Shown piece after piece: positions 35,916 through 46,556 of a DNA stretch of 64,000 nucleotides; position 1 is the first letter of the stretch, and each line of letters begins with the position of its first letter. Under the pieces are notes generated by a model. That model did no database searches, had not been told where the DNA came from, and was given only the letters and a program-made list of their open reading frames with translations. The DNA comes from Frankiales bacterium. Its GTDB lineage: Bacteria > Actinomycetota > Actinomycetes > Mycobacteriales > SCTD01. The stretch is from assembly GCA_025965475.1 (NCBI GenBank), contig JAOPWV010000069.1:1-64000 (forward strand). Reading direction: 5' to 3'. Both the position numbers and the translations under genes were made by a program.

Positions 35916-37211
35916 CTACCGACCTCGCCGAGCGTTCACCGCCGGGCGGGTCCGGTCGGCGGCGAGCAGGGAGAAAGCCGTGAGCAAGGCGCAGGCGGCG
36001 ACGGCCGTGAACGCCGCGCCGTAGCCTGCCGTACTGATCAGCAGGCCTGCGGAGACCGGGGTGGCGACGCGCGCCATGTTGACGGCGAGTGCCTGACCAC
36101 CCGAGACGGAGGCGAAGACCCTGGCGGGGACATAGCTGCCGAGCAGCGCGGCGCGGGAGATCGACATCACCCCGAACCCCGCACCGAACAGCACCACGAA
36201 GACCGGCAGTGCCGCGGGCCGGGGCAGCCAGAACAGAGCGGCGACGCCGGCTGCCTGGCCGGCCACCATAGCGGCGGTGAGCCGCGCCAGGCCGACGCGG
36301 GACGCCAGTGACGTGAGCACGAGCCGCCCGATCACCTGCAGGACGCCGATCGCCCCAGCCGTCACGGCCGCCAGCGTGGCACCGGCGCCGGTGTCCCGCA
36401 GGTACGCGAGCAGGTACACGCCGACGACGGTGATGGCGAGCCACTCCAGGACGTCCGCCAGTGTCAGCCAGCGCACCGCGGGCAGCCGCCAGGCGGCGCG
36501 GACGCTCAGGTCGGCTCCCCCTGTCACGTCCGCCTGACCGACGTCCACCATCTGGTCCCAAGGGCGACCGTCGATGGGCAGCCCGAAGTCGTGGGGGTGG
36601 CGGCGAAGCAGCAGGGCGTGGGGCACCGCACAGCAGGCGAGCAGGGCGGCCAGCACCAGCAGCGCGGAACGCCAGCCGAGCGCATCGACGAGGGCCTGCG
36701 ACGTCGGCAGGAAGATCGTCGAGGAGAAGCCGGCGATGACGGTGAGGGTGACCAGCGCCGCGGTGCGGTCCCGCTCGAACCAGCTGTTGATGAGCGCGAA
36801 GGCGGGCTCGTAGAACACAGCCGCGCCGGCCAGGCCCACCCCGACGAACACCAGGTACAGCTGCGGCAGGGTCCGCACCTGGGACCAGCCGACCACGGAG
36901 AGAGCCCCGACCACCGATCCGGCGGTCATCAGGGCTCGCGGGCCGTGGTCGTCCAGCCACCGCCCCGCGTACACGCCGGCCACGCCGGTCGTGGCGATGC
37001 CCAGGGACATCGCGCCGGACAGCTCAGTCGTGCTCGCGTGCAGGGTCTCGCGCATCGGCACGAGGAACACCGCGAAGCTGTAGTACAGGACGCCGTACCC
37101 GACCGCCTCGGTCAGACCCAGGGCCCAGACCATGCGCCAGCCCGGGTAGTCACGGCGCCGCATCGGCTGCACGGTGACGGCCCGCGTGCTGGTGTCGGCG
37201 TCACCGGTCAT
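35916..37211 (-). CDS. MFS transporter
   Basis: YPGWRMVWALGLTEAVGYGVLYYSFAVFLVPMRETLHASTTELSGAMSLG...YAGRWLDDHGPRALM; 12-TM pattern. Start trimmed to ATG 37211. Confidence 0.88.
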   Translation of the reverse strand: MTGDADTSTRAVTVQPMRRRDYPGWRMVWALGLTEAVGYGVLYYSFAVFLVPMRETLHASTTELSGAMSLGIATTGVAGVYAGRWLDDHGPRALMTAGSVVGALSVVGWSQVRTLPQLYLVFVGVGLAGAAVFYEPAFALINSWFERDRTAALVTLTVIAGFSSTIFLPTSQALVDALGWRSALLVLAALLACCAVPHALLLRRHPHDFGLPIDGRPWDQMVDVGQADVTGGADLSVRAAWRLPAVRWLTLADVLEWLAITVVGVYLLAYLRDTGAGATLAAVTAGAIGVLQVIGRLVLTSLASRVGLARLTAAMVAGQAAGVAALFWLPRPAALPVFVVLFGAGFGVMSISRAALLGSYVPARVFASVSGGQALAVNMARVATPVSAGLLISTAGYGAAFTAVAACALLTAFSLLAADRTRPAVNARRGR

Positions 37212-37316
37212 CCCGGCAGCATCCTCCGGCCCGGCCACAGAAGTCTCCCCGGCGTCTGACAGCCTGACACCGGCCCCCTGGTCCTGCGGCCCTGAGGAGA
37301 CGAGAGGTACCCACGC

Positions 37317-38351
37317 GTGCGCACAGGCTCGGTGGACCCGGCGCGGCTGTTCAAGGAGTTCTCCCCCCAGGCCGGCGACCTGGACGCCGGGCGCCGGGAC
37401 GTACGGGACGGGATCCACTGGCTCGGGCGCCAGGGGTTCCTGCGGTCCCCCGACGCCACCGCCGCGCGGGCTCCGCTGCCGTACCTCGTGAGCCTGGTGC
37501 GCGCGCTGGCGGCCGCGTCGCTGTCGACCGCCTTCTCGGTCTGGTCGCAATGCATGGTCCTCGAGTACCTGACCCTCTCCGAGCCCACCAGCGAGACCGA
37601 GCCGCTCCTCGAGGCGCTGCGGTCCGGACGCGTGATGGGAGCCACCGCCCTGGCCCCGGCGATCCCCGCCGTCGGCGACTCCGCCCCGCTGCCGGTGTCC
37701 GCGGAACTGTCCGGTGGTGGCTACCTGCTCAAGGGCACCATCGGCTGGGCGAGCAACCTGTTCGACAGTGCCGTCGTGGTGACACCGGCCGACACCGCGG
37801 AGGGCCGGATCGTCGCGGTGTTCCGCCTTGCTTCCCCCGGTGTCCAGGTGGCGGCGCCCGCACCTCTGCTGGCGCTCAACGGCACCGGGTCCTCCTCGGT
37901 CACGCTCGACGGTGTGCGGGTCGCCGAGGCGGCCGTGCTCAGCTGGGACCTGCCGGGTTTCCTGGCCGCCTGCCGGCCCACCATGCTCCTGCTGCAGACC
38001 GCGCTGGCCGTGGGAGTGACCGACGCCTGCCTGGCCGCCATCGGCGCGGACAGCCGGGTGCCACCCCACTGCCCGGAGTTGGACGGCCGCCATCAGCGGG
38101 TGGCCGCGACGCTGTCCGGTTACGCGGAGGCTCCGGGTTCCGCCGGGCCGGGCGGGTTGGCGCAGTTGCGCGTCGACGCGATGTCGGTCGCGCATGCAGC
38201 GGCCGGCCTCGAGATGGCGGCCGGCGGCGGGAAGGCCTTCCAGGCAGGCAGCGCGAGCAGCCGCCGCGTACGCGAGGCCGCCTTCCTCCCGGTGCAGGCA
38301 CCGACGCTCGAGCACCTGCGCCGCGAGATCGCCCGTACCGCCTCGGCCTGA
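37317..38351 (+). CDS. Acyl-CoA dehydrogenase family protein
   Basis: FSVWSQCMVLEYL, GATALAPAIPAVGDSAPLPVSAELSGGGYLLKGTIGWASNLFDSAVVV, ACAD beta-domain pattern. Confidence 0.72.
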   Translation: MRTGSVDPARLFKEFSPQAGDLDAGRRDVRDGIHWLGRQGFLRSPDATAARAPLPYLVSLVRALAAASLSTAFSVWSQCMVLEYLTLSEPTSETEPLLEALRSGRVMGATALAPAIPAVGDSAPLPVSAELSGGGYLLKGTIGWASNLFDSAVVVTPADTAEGRIVAVFRLASPGVQVAAPAPLLALNGTGSSSVTLDGVRVAEAAVLSWDLPGFLAACRPTMLLLQTALAVGVTDACLAAIGADSRVPPHCPELDGRHQRVAATLSGYAEAPGSAGPGGLAQLRVDAMSVAHAAAGLEMAAGGGKAFQAGSASSRRVREAAFLPVQAPTLEHLRREIARTASA

Positions 38352-38413
38352 GCGCAACGAGAAGGTGCAGCTCGTCCTCGACCGGCACGTGCAGCAGTCG
38401 CCGAAGACGCCCT

Positions 38414-38692
38414 TTAGCTGACGCCGTCTGCCGTGGCCGACAACGCGTCGCGCGCGTCCTCGGTCGCCTCCTGGACCTGCTCGTCCTGCTTGACCTCCAC
38501 CCGGGCAGCCTGCCAGGAGGAGAAGTGGCCGACGAAGTTCGCCCACACCGACATCAGGGCGATCCAGATGATGCTGCCCTTGAGCCCGGTGAACACGGTG
38601 ACCGGAATCAGCAATCCCCAGGACAGGGTCATCCAGCCGTGGAAGGCGCGAAGGAACTCCGGACGCCCGAACAGAGCCTGGGACCGGCCCAC
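38414..38692 (-). CDS. Small two-TM membrane protein of unknown function
   Basis: MGRSQALFGRPEFLRAFHGWMTLSWGLLIPVTVFTGLKGSIIWIALMSVWANFVGHFSSWQAARVEVKQ. Confidence 0.7.
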   Translation of the reverse strand: MGRSQALFGRPEFLRAFHGWMTLSWGLLIPVTVFTGLKGSIIWIALMSVWANFVGHFSSWQAARVEVKQDEQVQEATEDARDALSATADGVS

Positions 38693-38801
38693 CGCTCACC
38701 CCTACCTGTATCGGCCGCGCGAACACGCTGCCGTGAGACACCTTCCTTGCAGTGAGCGGGCGCACACGCCCTGTGAGGTAAACGTCTGGCCAGAAGGAGG
38801 C

Positions 38802-39356
38802 TCAATACCAGTTGTGCGCCTGCGAGTGAGCCCAGGCCGCGCAGGGCGAGCCGTAGCGGCCCTCGATGTAGCGCAGCCCCCACCGGATCTGCGTCCCCGC
38901 ATTGGTGCGCCAGTCCGCGCCGACCTCGGCCAGTTTCGACGCGGGCAGCGCCTGCGGGATCCCGTAGGCCCCGCTGGAGGTGTTCGTCGCCGTGACGGAC
39001 CAGTTGCTCTCGCGGGTCCACAGGTCGTCGAGGCAGCTGAACTGCCCCGACCAGTCGTAGTCGGCGAGCATGCTGCGGGCGACGTCCTGCGGCGCGACCT
39101 CTGCCGGTGCGGCCACGGGACGGTCGCGGCTCGCGCGGACGGACCCGGGCCGGGCGGGGGCCGGCGGGAACGTCGCGGCGACGATGCGCTCAGGGGGCCG
39201 GACCGCCTGCGCGACGACCGTCGCGGTGCGGCTGGATTCCGCATCGGCCTTGCGCGGGCGGTCAGCCTCGGCGATCACCGCGATCCCGGTGGCCGCGATC
39301 CCGGTGGCCGCCAGTCCCGTGGCGGCGTAGAGCAGCCCGCGTCGCGCACAGGACAT
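38802..39356 (-). CDS. Secreted lytic transglycosylase-like protein
   Basis: LWTRESNWSVTATNTSSGAYGIPQALPASKLAEVGADWRTNAGTQIRWGLRYIEGRYGSPCAAWAHSQAHNWY. ATG 39356 preferred over TTG 39362. Confidence 0.88.
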   Translation of the reverse strand: MSCARRGLLYAATGLAATGIAATGIAVIAEADRPRKADAESSRTATVVAQAVRPPERIVAATFPPAPARPGSVRASRDRPVAAPAEVAPQDVARSMLADYDWSGQFSCLDDLWTRESNWSVTATNTSSGAYGIPQALPASKLAEVGADWRTNAGTQIRWGLRYIEGRYGSPCAAWAHSQAHNWY

Positions 39357-39370
39357 GGACAAGACCTCCG

Positions 39371-39427
39371 GGGCAGGCTGCGTGCCGCCCCGCGGACTGC
39401 GGGCGGCGTCGAGCGGGGCACCTGCCC
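39371..39427 (-). promoter_or_regulatory. Nested hairpin in the 5' leader of the transglycosylase-like gene
   Basis: Outer GGGCAGG/CCTGCCC and inner GCCGCCC/GGGCGGC, 7 bp each. Confidence 0.4.
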
Positions 39428-39513
39428 GGGTGCTTGCGGGGTGAAACGAGGTCCGGGAGCCTCGATCACCGGGATACGGACACCGGCTGACGAATCACCG
39501 CACCCGGTGGTTC

Positions 39514-40482
39514 TCAGGCGCGCACGGACAGCGACAGTGCGAAGTCGCCCGCCGGATCCGTCCACCAACGGAGCATCCGCAGGCCGGCCTCGGCGAGCTC
39601 CGCCTCCACGCCCGCCCGGCGGAACTTCGCCGAGATCTCCGTGCGCATCTCCTCGCCCGCGGCGAAGGGCACCACGAGGTTCAGCGTCGGCACCTGGACG
39701 CGCTGCGCCTTCACCGACCTCAGTCGCATCTCGATCCAGGCCCGGTCCGCGTCCCACAGCGCCACATGGTCGAACGCGGCCGGATCGAAGTCGGCGCCCA
39801 GCTCACGGTTGATCACGGCCAGCACGTTGCGGTTGAACGCTGTCGTCACACCAGCCGGGTCGTCGTACGCCGCGATGAGCCGGTCCGGGTCCTTGACCAG
39901 ATCCGTGCCGAGCAGGAACGCGTCGCCCGGCTCGAGCGCGTCCCGCACCGCGGCCAGGAACCGCCCGCGGGCCCCCGGTTCGAAGTTGCCGATGGTCGAG
40001 CCGAGAAACCCCACGAGCCGCCGGCCGTCGCGCGGCAGCATGCCCAGGTGCCGTTCGAAGTCGCCCACGACAGGGCTGACCTCGAGCGCCGGGTACTCGT
40101 CCGCGAGGGCGGCCCCGGCCCGGCTGAGCACCGCGCCGTCCACGTCGAAGGGCACGAACCGGCGCAGAGTGCCGGCGTCGCGCATGGCGTCCAGCAGGAG
40201 CCTGGTCTTCTCGGACGTCCCGCTGCCGAGCTCCACCAGCGTCTCCCCGCCGGTGAGCTCGGCGATCTCGGCGGCGTGGGCCGCGAGCAGGCCGCGTTCC
40301 GTGCGCGTCGGGTAGTACTCCGGCAGGCGGGTGATCTCGTCGAACAGCTCGCTGCCGCGCTCGTCGTAGAAGTACTTCGGGGGGAGCGATTTCGGTGAGC
40401 GGGTGAGGCCGGCCAGCACGTCGCTGCGCAGCGCCTCGGTGTACGCGGACGGGGGCAGGTAGGTCGCGACGGGGCCGGGCAT
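39514..40482 (-). CDS. egtD: L-histidine N(alpha)-methyltransferase
   Basis: [73 protein letters not shown]. Confidence 0.95.
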   Translation of the reverse strand: MPGPVATYLPPSAYTEALRSDVLAGLTRSPKSLPPKYFYDERGSELFDEITRLPEYYPTRTERGLLAAHAAEIAELTGGETLVELGSGTSEKTRLLLDAMRDAGTLRRFVPFDVDGAVLSRAGAALADEYPALEVSPVVGDFERHLGMLPRDGRRLVGFLGSTIGNFEPGARGRFLAAVRDALEPGDAFLLGTDLVKDPDRLIAAYDDPAGVTTAFNRNVLAVINRELGADFDPAAFDHVALWDADRAWIEMRLRSVKAQRVQVPTLNLVVPFAAGEEMRTEISAKFRRAGVEAELAEAGLRMLRWWTDPAGDFALSLSVRA

Positions 40483-40523
40483 CTGCAGGACTCCTTGCTC
40501 AGAAGGTCAGGGCCGCTCGGAGG

Positions 40524-41792
40524 TCACGGGTCCCAGGCCAGGCGCACCCCCGCGAAGATCTGCCGCCGGATCGGCAGGTCCCAGTTGCGGAACGACGGCC
40601 GGACGGCGCCTCCAGCCGTGGCCCACGACCCGCCCCGGAGCACCCGGAAGTCGCCCCCGAAGAAGGGCGCGCTGTACGTGGCGTACAGCATCGGTGTGAA
40701 GCCGGGCCACGGCCGGAACTCCGACGAGGTCCACTCCCAGACGTCGCCGACCATCTGCTCGACGCCGTACGCCGACGGGCCCGCCGGATAGGCACCGACC
40801 GGGGCGGGCCGCAGGGCGTCTCCCCCGAGGTTCGCGCGGTCCCGCGTCGGCGGCCCGTCACCCCAGGGCCAGCGGCGCCGGCGACCGGCGACCGGATCCC
40901 ATGCGCATGCCTTCTCCCATTCGATCTCGCTGGGCAAGCGGGCCCCCGCCCACGCGGCGAAGGCCTGCGCCTCGAAGTAGCAGACGTGCTGCACCGGCTC
41001 GTCCCACGGGATGTTCTCGACGATGCCGAAGCGGAGCCGGGCACCGTCCCGCGTCCAGAACAGGGGGCGCTCCAGACCCGCCTCCGCGACGTGCCACCAG
41101 CCCCGGGCCGACCACCATTGCGGCTTCGCGTAGCCGCCGTCGTCGACGAAGGCCTGCCACTGGGCGTTGGTCACCGGGACGCGGCCGATGCGGAAGGCCG
41201 GTACGTCGACGACGTGCGCGGGTCGCTCGTTGTCGAGGGACGACGGTTCGGTCGCCCCGTCGACGCCGACGAGGCACTCGCCGGCCGGCACGAGCAGGGC
41301 ATCGGGCAGACCGCCGGTCGTCGCGTCGCCGCTCGGCAGAACCACGCCCGGGCCGAGCAGCGCCGGACCGCGTCGGAGCTGGTGGGTCGCGAGCATCGTC
41401 TCGTCGTGCTGCTGCTCGTGCTGCTCGACCATCGCGTACGGGAACAGGTCCTCGGCGCGATCCAGACCGTCGAGGACGCGACCGCGCACCTCCGCGAGGA
41501 AGCCCCGGGACTGCGTCGGCGAGAGCAGCGGCAGCGACGGCCGCTCCGCCCGCGGGTGCTGGAAGGCGTCGTACAGCCCGTCGATCTCGGCAGGCAGGAC
41601 CCCCTCCCGCCGGGCGTCGCCCTGGCGCAAGAGCCAGAGGTCCTCCTGCTGACCGACGTGCGCCAGGTCCCACACGAGCGGGCTCATCAGCGGGCTGTGC
41701 TGCCGGAGGAGCTCCGGCTCGTCGAAGCAGGTCAGTCCCAGCGTGCGTTCCCTGGCCCGCTCCAGACCCGCCGCGATCTCCTCACCACGCAT
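40524..41792 (-). CDS. egtB: Ergothioneine biosynthesis sulfoxide synthase
   Basis: [34 protein letters not shown] (metal ligands), FGE-sulfatase-like C-terminus [28 protein letters not shown]. Confidence 0.93.
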   Translation of the reverse strand: MRGEEIAAGLERARERTLGLTCFDEPELLRQHSPLMSPLVWDLAHVGQQEDLWLLRQGDARREGVLPAEIDGLYDAFQHPRAERPSLPLLSPTQSRGFLAEVRGRVLDGLDRAEDLFPYAMVEQHEQQHDETMLATHQLRRGPALLGPGVVLPSGDATTGGLPDALLVPAGECLVGVDGATEPSSLDNERPAHVVDVPAFRIGRVPVTNAQWQAFVDDGGYAKPQWWSARGWWHVAEAGLERPLFWTRDGARLRFGIVENIPWDEPVQHVCYFEAQAFAAWAGARLPSEIEWEKACAWDPVAGRRRRWPWGDGPPTRDRANLGGDALRPAPVGAYPAGPSAYGVEQMVGDVWEWTSSEFRPWPGFTPMLYATYSAPFFGGDFRVLRGGSWATAGGAVRPSFRNWDLPIRRQIFAGVRLAWDP

Positions 41793-43074
41793 GCGCTGCC
41801 GCCTCCAGTACCGCGAGCGGCCCGTGCCGGTCCGCCTGCTCGCGCACCTCATCTCCCGGGCTTCGGCCTCGCGTCACCAGTTCGGCGTACTCCTCGACCT
41901 CGCGCCGGAGATCCACGGGGCAGCGTTGGGCGGCCAGCTCGACACACCGACGGGCGGCGCGCGCGACCCGCGGATCGTCCAGTCCGTCACGGGCAGCGAC
42001 CGACCAGGCGCCCGCGAGCGGTTCGCACGCTTCAGCCGCCCCGTCCGCCACCACCGCGTCGTCGAGCAGGGTGACGGTGAGCGCCGCGAGCCCCGGCCAC
42101 CAGCGGTCGGGCACGGCGTCCAGGCACCGGAGCTCCACGAATCCGCGCAGGCGGACCGGCGGGAAGAGCGTCGACAGGTGGTAGTCCAGGTCGGCCACCG
42201 TGGGCATCCGTCCGGCGAGCGCGCGCTCCTCGGAGAGCCAGGCGAGGAACGGGACCCGGTCGGTCACCGGCACGGCCTCACCGGTGTCCGGGTCGCGCAC
42301 CAGCATCACCGGCGCTGCCATCGCGTAGGACGCCCAGTCCTGCCTGGGATCGGTGCCCTCAGGGGCCGGGCCGCACCGCGCCTGATCAAGCTGGCCCCAG
42401 ACCTGCTGACGCATCGACCGCCAGCCGGTCCGGCGGCCACCCAGGACCGGGGAGCACGCCGAGATCGCCACCAGGACGGGGCCGAGCCGGTTCAGGTGCC
42501 GCATCCGCGACGACCAGCAGCTGGCGGGCCCGGCATCCACGTTGATCTGGAGCGCGGCGGTCGCGCACATCATGGCCCGCGCCGCGGTACCGCAGCCGGC
42601 CGCATCGAAGTGCCTTTCCATCGCGGCGTACCGGCTCGCCGGGTTGACCCGCTGGGCCGGCCGGGCGGGGTCGGTGCCCAGCGACGCCAGACCGAGCCGG
42701 CTCGCGGCCAACGCGGCGGACAGGGCCGTCCTGTCCTCCCGCAGAACCCGTACGGCCGAGCGCACGTCGGGCATGGGCAACGTGGAGAGTTCGAGCTGAC
42801 CGCCCGGTTCGACGGTGATCCGGCTGCCGCCGGGCATCACCGGCACCCTCGCCAGCAGCCCGCTGACCTCCGGCCATTCAAGGCGCCGTCCCGGGCGCTG
42901 AAGGTCGACAAGATGGAACTCCAGCTCCAGCCCGACACGGCCGTGCGGCGTGGGGCTCAGGGCCCGGGCCTCCGCGTGGGCCCGCGCTTCCTGCTCCGAG
43001 GCGAGGGCCACGCAGGCATCGGCGACGGCGAGTTGAGCGGCCATCCGCCCCCTCCAGGTCCGGACCGGTCGCAC
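41782..43074 (-). CDS. egtA: Glutamate-cysteine ligase family protein, ergothioneine type
   Basis: [41 protein letters not shown]; overlaps egtB start. Confidence 0.9.
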   Translation of the reverse strand: MRPVRTWRGRMAAQLAVADACVALASEQEARAHAEARALSPTPHGRVGLELEFHLVDLQRPGRRLEWPEVSGLLARVPVMPGGSRITVEPGGQLELSTLPMPDVRSAVRVLREDRTALSAALAASRLGLASLGTDPARPAQRVNPASRYAAMERHFDAAGCGTAARAMMCATAALQINVDAGPASCWSSRMRHLNRLGPVLVAISACSPVLGGRRTGWRSMRQQVWGQLDQARCGPAPEGTDPRQDWASYAMAAPVMLVRDPDTGEAVPVTDRVPFLAWLSEERALAGRMPTVADLDYHLSTLFPPVRLRGFVELRCLDAVPDRWWPGLAALTVTLLDDAVVADGAAEACEPLAGAWSVAARDGLDDPRVARAARRCVELAAQRCPVDLRREVEEYAELVTRGRSPGDEVREQADRHGPLAVLEAAAHAW

Positions 43075-43200
43075 AACGGCACGACCGCGGGTCGGTGCGG
43101 GGAGCGGCCGGGCGAGGCCGTCCTCGACACCATGCTCACCCCGGCTCCAGACCCTGGCAACCCCACCGGCCGCATCCGCCGGACCCTGTCGCGGACCCCG

Positions 43201-43950
43201 TCAACGCGGATCACGGAAGGGCGGGGCGACCGGCTTCTGGCCGCTGGTCGCCGTCACGAGCGCCGCCGCGACCTCCCAGAGCTTGCGGTTGCTGTCCTGT
43301 GACGTCTTGCGCAGCAGGGCGAACGCCGCCGCGGGGGTGCAGCCTTCCTGGGCGATGAGGATGCCGATGGCCTGATCGATGACGCTGCGCGTGCTGAGCG
43401 CCTGGCGCAACTGGTCGGTCAGCTCGGCCTGGTGAGCCTGACGCATCACGATGTCGAGCAATTTCGCGGCGAAGCGGGCCAGGCCGCGGGCCCGGCTCAG
43501 CGTGTCGGCCTCGTCGAAGGCGTGCGGACGGACGCTGTAGTGGTTCATCGCCCCCAGCGTGCGCCCGTCCACCGTCAAGGGCAGGGAGAGCGAGCTTCGG
43601 ACACCGCGATCCTCCGCGAAGGTCGGGTAGCCGCCCCAGCGGGTCTCGGCCGCGACATCGGGCACCGCGACCTCCCGGCCGCTCTTCAGCGCCTGGAGGC
43701 AGGGCCCATCCCCCGCTTGGTACTGCACCTCGTCGACCGCCGCGGCGAAGGCGTCACTGCTGGCCACCGTCAACGAGCCGCCGACCTCGCGCACCGTGAC
43801 CCCACACGAGGCCGGCTGCACACCCATGCCCGCCGCCGCGACCGTGAGCTCATGAAGGAAGCCCTCGACGCCGGACGTGCTCAGGAGCAACCCCACCAGC
43901 TCAGTCAGCGCCACGTCGTCCCCGTCCGGCCCGAACGAGTTGCTGTCCAT
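43201..43950 (-). CDS. GAF and ANTAR domain-containing protein
   Basis: N-terminal GAF region; C-terminal LRQALSTRSVIDQAIGILIAQEGCTPAAAFALLRKTSQDSNRKLWEVAAALV (ANTAR). Start trimmed to ATG 43950. Confidence 0.88.
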   Translation of the reverse strand: MDSNSFGPDGDDVALTELVGLLLSTSGVEGFLHELTVAAAGMGVQPASCGVTVREVGGSLTVASSDAFAAAVDEVQYQAGDGPCLQALKSGREVAVPDVAAETRWGGYPTFAEDRGVRSSLSLPLTVDGRTLGAMNHYSVRPHAFDEADTLSRARGLARFAAKLLDIVMRQAHQAELTDQLRQALSTRSVIDQAIGILIAQEGCTPAAAFALLRKTSQDSNRKLWEVAAALVTATSGQKPVAPPFRDPR

Positions 43951-44039
43951 CGTGGCCACCGTCCAGGACCGGCAGAGCCGCAGTCGACGGAGCCGCCGGC
44001 TCCGGCGGGCCACGACTCGAGGAAAGCCTCGACGGGACG

Positions 44040-44270
44040 GTACGACCGCCGCGGCGCTCTGCCTACCCTCCGGCAGCTGCCGTCGGGCGCCCGCTCGTAC
44101 CGGGGCAGCACCCCCACCCGCCGGAAGCCCACGCTCTCGTACGCCCGGAGCACGACCTCGTCACCCTCGCCGCGGATCGTCTGCGGGGCGGCGGCGTCCG
44201 CGGGCAGCCCCGGACGCAGGGCGATGCCTTCCGCGGAGATCCCGGGTGACGTGCGGTCCACGGTGATCTC
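44040..44270 (-). pseudogene. GNAT acetyltransferase remnant with internal deletion (approximate bounds)
   Basis: Frame of ORF 44693..43905: VDRTSPGISAEGIALRPGLPADAAAPQTIRGEGDEVVLRAYESVGFRRVGVLPRYERAPDGS. N-terminal LRPxxPxDA-like and C-terminal AYESVGFRRVGV..RYERAPDG pieces are juxtaposed, with no acetyl-CoA-binding core. Confidence 0.4.
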
Positions 44271-44454
44271 CTCCGCCGGCGCTGACGATGCTGGCAGGTC
44301 CCGACCGGCTTGCGCCACCGCATTCACGCAGGACACCAGCGCCACCGCCCGAGCGTTGATCCCGGGGGGCGACCCGGGTCCGGGCGGGACCGAAGGCGGC
44401 CGTAGAATGGTTAGCGAAAGCAACGACTTCGTGTGATCCGACCTTGGAGGACTC

Positions 44455-44706
44455 TTGCCGACCCACGCTCGCGACGAGGTGACCGACCGCCTCACCGCCG
44501 AGTACGCCGACCGCTTCAGCTCTGACGAGGTGGCACAGCTGGTGGATCGCTGCTGGCAGGACCTGGCCGCGGGTGGCGGGAGTCCTACCGTGGGCCTGCT
44601 GGGCCGGATGGCCCGGCGCCAGCTGGAGGACATCGGGCTGCGCAGCCGGGTCGGCCGCGCGACGTTCGGCATCACGGCCAGTCGCGGGCGCACCGTCCTG
44701 CACTAA
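44455..44706 (+). CDS. Small predicted helical protein (three-helix bundle type)
   Basis: TTG start with GGAGG upstream; MPTHARDEVTDRLTAEYADRFSSDEVAQLVDRCWQDLAAGG...RMARRQLEDIG. Confidence 0.7.
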   Translation: MPTHARDEVTDRLTAEYADRFSSDEVAQLVDRCWQDLAAGGGSPTVGLLGRMARRQLEDIGLRSRVGRATFGITASRGRTVLH

Positions 44707-44868
44707 GCGCGGCACGGTGGCCGGCTGACCGGCGCCTGCTGACGACGTCCCACCTGGCCAGGAACGCCAGGAAGCGGAGCGATGACACACGGGGTCTCCC
44801 GCCGTACTTTCAGTGCGGGCCCCGTCGCGTCCGCTCCCGTGCGGAACCCGGCTGAGGTAGGGACGCCG

Positions 44869-46521
44869 ATGACAGCAGCGACTCGCGCCGGCACGTCCAG
44901 CGACGAAACCGGGCTGCGCAGAAGCATCGGCCTCTGGGGCCTGATGTTCGTCTCACTCGGCTCGATCATCGGCTCCGGCTGGCTGCTGGGTGCCCTCGGG
45001 GCGGCCAAGTCCGCGGGACCGGCCTCCCTGCTCTCCTGGCTACTCGCCGGCGCCATGCTCGGGGTACTCGCTCTCATCCATGCCGAGCTCGGGGCGGCGT
45101 ACCCGGTGGCGGGCGGTACGGCGCGGTTCCCGTACTTCGCCTTCGGCGCCCTGGCCGGTTTCACCGCGGGCTGGGCCGCATGGCTCCAGGCCGTGACGAT
45201 CGCACCGATCGAGGTCGAGGCGAGCATCCAGTATCTCAGCAACACGAGCTGGGCGAAGCAGCATCTGGTGATGCTGCACCCCAACGGCACCCTGAACCTG
45301 ACCGGCCTGCTCGTCGCCACCGTGCTCATGCTGCTGTTCACGATCATCAACCTGGCCGGCGCCAAGCTGCTGTCCGACAGCAACGCGGCGATGGTCATCT
45401 GGAAGACCGCGGTGCCGGTCCTCACCATCGTGGTGCTGCTGACCCTGTCATTCCACGCCTCGAACTTCCACGCGGGCGGCGGGTTCGCTCCCTATGGTGC
45501 GCACGGGATCTTCGCGGCCCTTCCGGCCGGCGTGGTCTTCGCCCTCCAGGGCTTCGAGCAGGCCATCCAGATGGGCGGCGAGGCACGCAACCCCCAGCGC
45601 GACATCTCCCGGGCGGTCATCAGCGCCATGCTGATCGGCACCGCCATCTACATCCTGCTCGAGGTGGCGTTCATCGCCGGCCTCTCGCCGGCGAACCTCA
45701 CCCACGGGTGGGCGAACCCCGTTCAGCCCGGCGACTTCGGCCCGTACGCCACCATCGCCGCCGCGGCCGGTGCGGCCTGGTTGGCCAGCCTGCTCTACAT
45801 CGACGCCTTCATCTCGCCCGCCGGGACGGGCCTGGTCTACGTCGGCACGTCGGCCCGCCTCTCCTACGCCCTCGGCGAGGAGGAGGTTCTCCCGGAAGCA
45901 CTGACCAAGCTCAACAGGCGCGGCGTCCCGGTGTACTCGATCCTGCTGGCCTTCGTCGTCGGCGAACTCGCCTTCCTGCCGTTCCCCAGCTGGCAGTCCC
46001 TGGTCGGCCTCGTCACCTCCGCGACCGCGATCATGTATGCCTTCGCCCCGGTCTCCCTGGCCGCCCTGAACCTGCGCGACCCGGACCGGCCGCGTCCCTA
46101 CCGGATGCCCTTCCCCCGGGTCCTGGCGCCGGTGGGCTTCGTCTCGGCGAACCTGATCATCTACTGGAGCGGCTTCGAGGCCACCTGGAAGATCCTGGCC
46201 GCCATCTTCGTCGGACGGGTCCTTTTCGAGATCGCGCTGCACCAGCAGCATGACGTGCGGCGCAAGGACGTCGACTGGCGCGCGGCGTCCTGGATCTGGC
46301 CGTGGCTCATCGGCCTGATGCTGATCGGCCTCATCGGCCGGTACGGCCGCGGCTCGGAGCACGTCCTGCCGAACTGGATCGACCTCGTCGTCGTCGTCGT
46401 GTTCGCCGTCGTCATCTTCTACTACGCCGTCAGCGTCGCGATGAGTCCGGAACAGGTCGGCCACGCGGTCGCGGTGGAGGAACGCCGGTTGGCCGAGGCG
46501 CCCGCGATCACGACCGCCTAG
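44869..46521 (+). CDS. APC family amino acid permease
   Basis: SIGLWGLMFVSLGSIIGSGWLLGALGAAKSAGPASLLSWLLAGAM...ALQGFEQAIQMGGEARNPQRDISRAVISA. Confidence 0.9.
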   Translation: MTAATRAGTSSDETGLRRSIGLWGLMFVSLGSIIGSGWLLGALGAAKSAGPASLLSWLLAGAMLGVLALIHAELGAAYPVAGGTARFPYFAFGALAGFTAGWAAWLQAVTIAPIEVEASIQYLSNTSWAKQHLVMLHPNGTLNLTGLLVATVLMLLFTIINLAGAKLLSDSNAAMVIWKTAVPVLTIVVLLTLSFHASNFHAGGGFAPYGAHGIFAALPAGVVFALQGFEQAIQMGGEARNPQRDISRAVISAMLIGTAIYILLEVAFIAGLSPANLTHGWANPVQPGDFGPYATIAAAAGAAWLASLLYIDAFISPAGTGLVYVGTSARLSYALGEEEVLPEALTKLNRRGVPVYSILLAFVVGELAFLPFPSWQSLVGLVTSATAIMYAFAPVSLAALNLRDPDRPRPYRMPFPRVLAPVGFVSANLIIYWSGFEATWKILAAIFVGRVLFEIALHQQHDVRRKDVDWRAASWIWPWLIGLMLIGLIGRYGRGSEHVLPNWIDLVVVVVFAVVIFYYAVSVAMSPEQVGHAVAVEERRLAEAPAITTA

Positions 46522-46556
46522 GGCGTTCCGATGCAACCGGTGAGGCTCACCGGGCG

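Noticed and set aside
35916-38765. 949-aa minus-strand ORF fused upstream of the MFS gene
   Set aside because: The N-terminal half is antisense to the acyl-CoA dehydrogenase-like gene; only 35916..37211 is supported.
39363-39513. ydaO/c-di-AMP riboswitch
   Set aside because: I could not align the conserved core by eye; only nested GC hairpins are supported.
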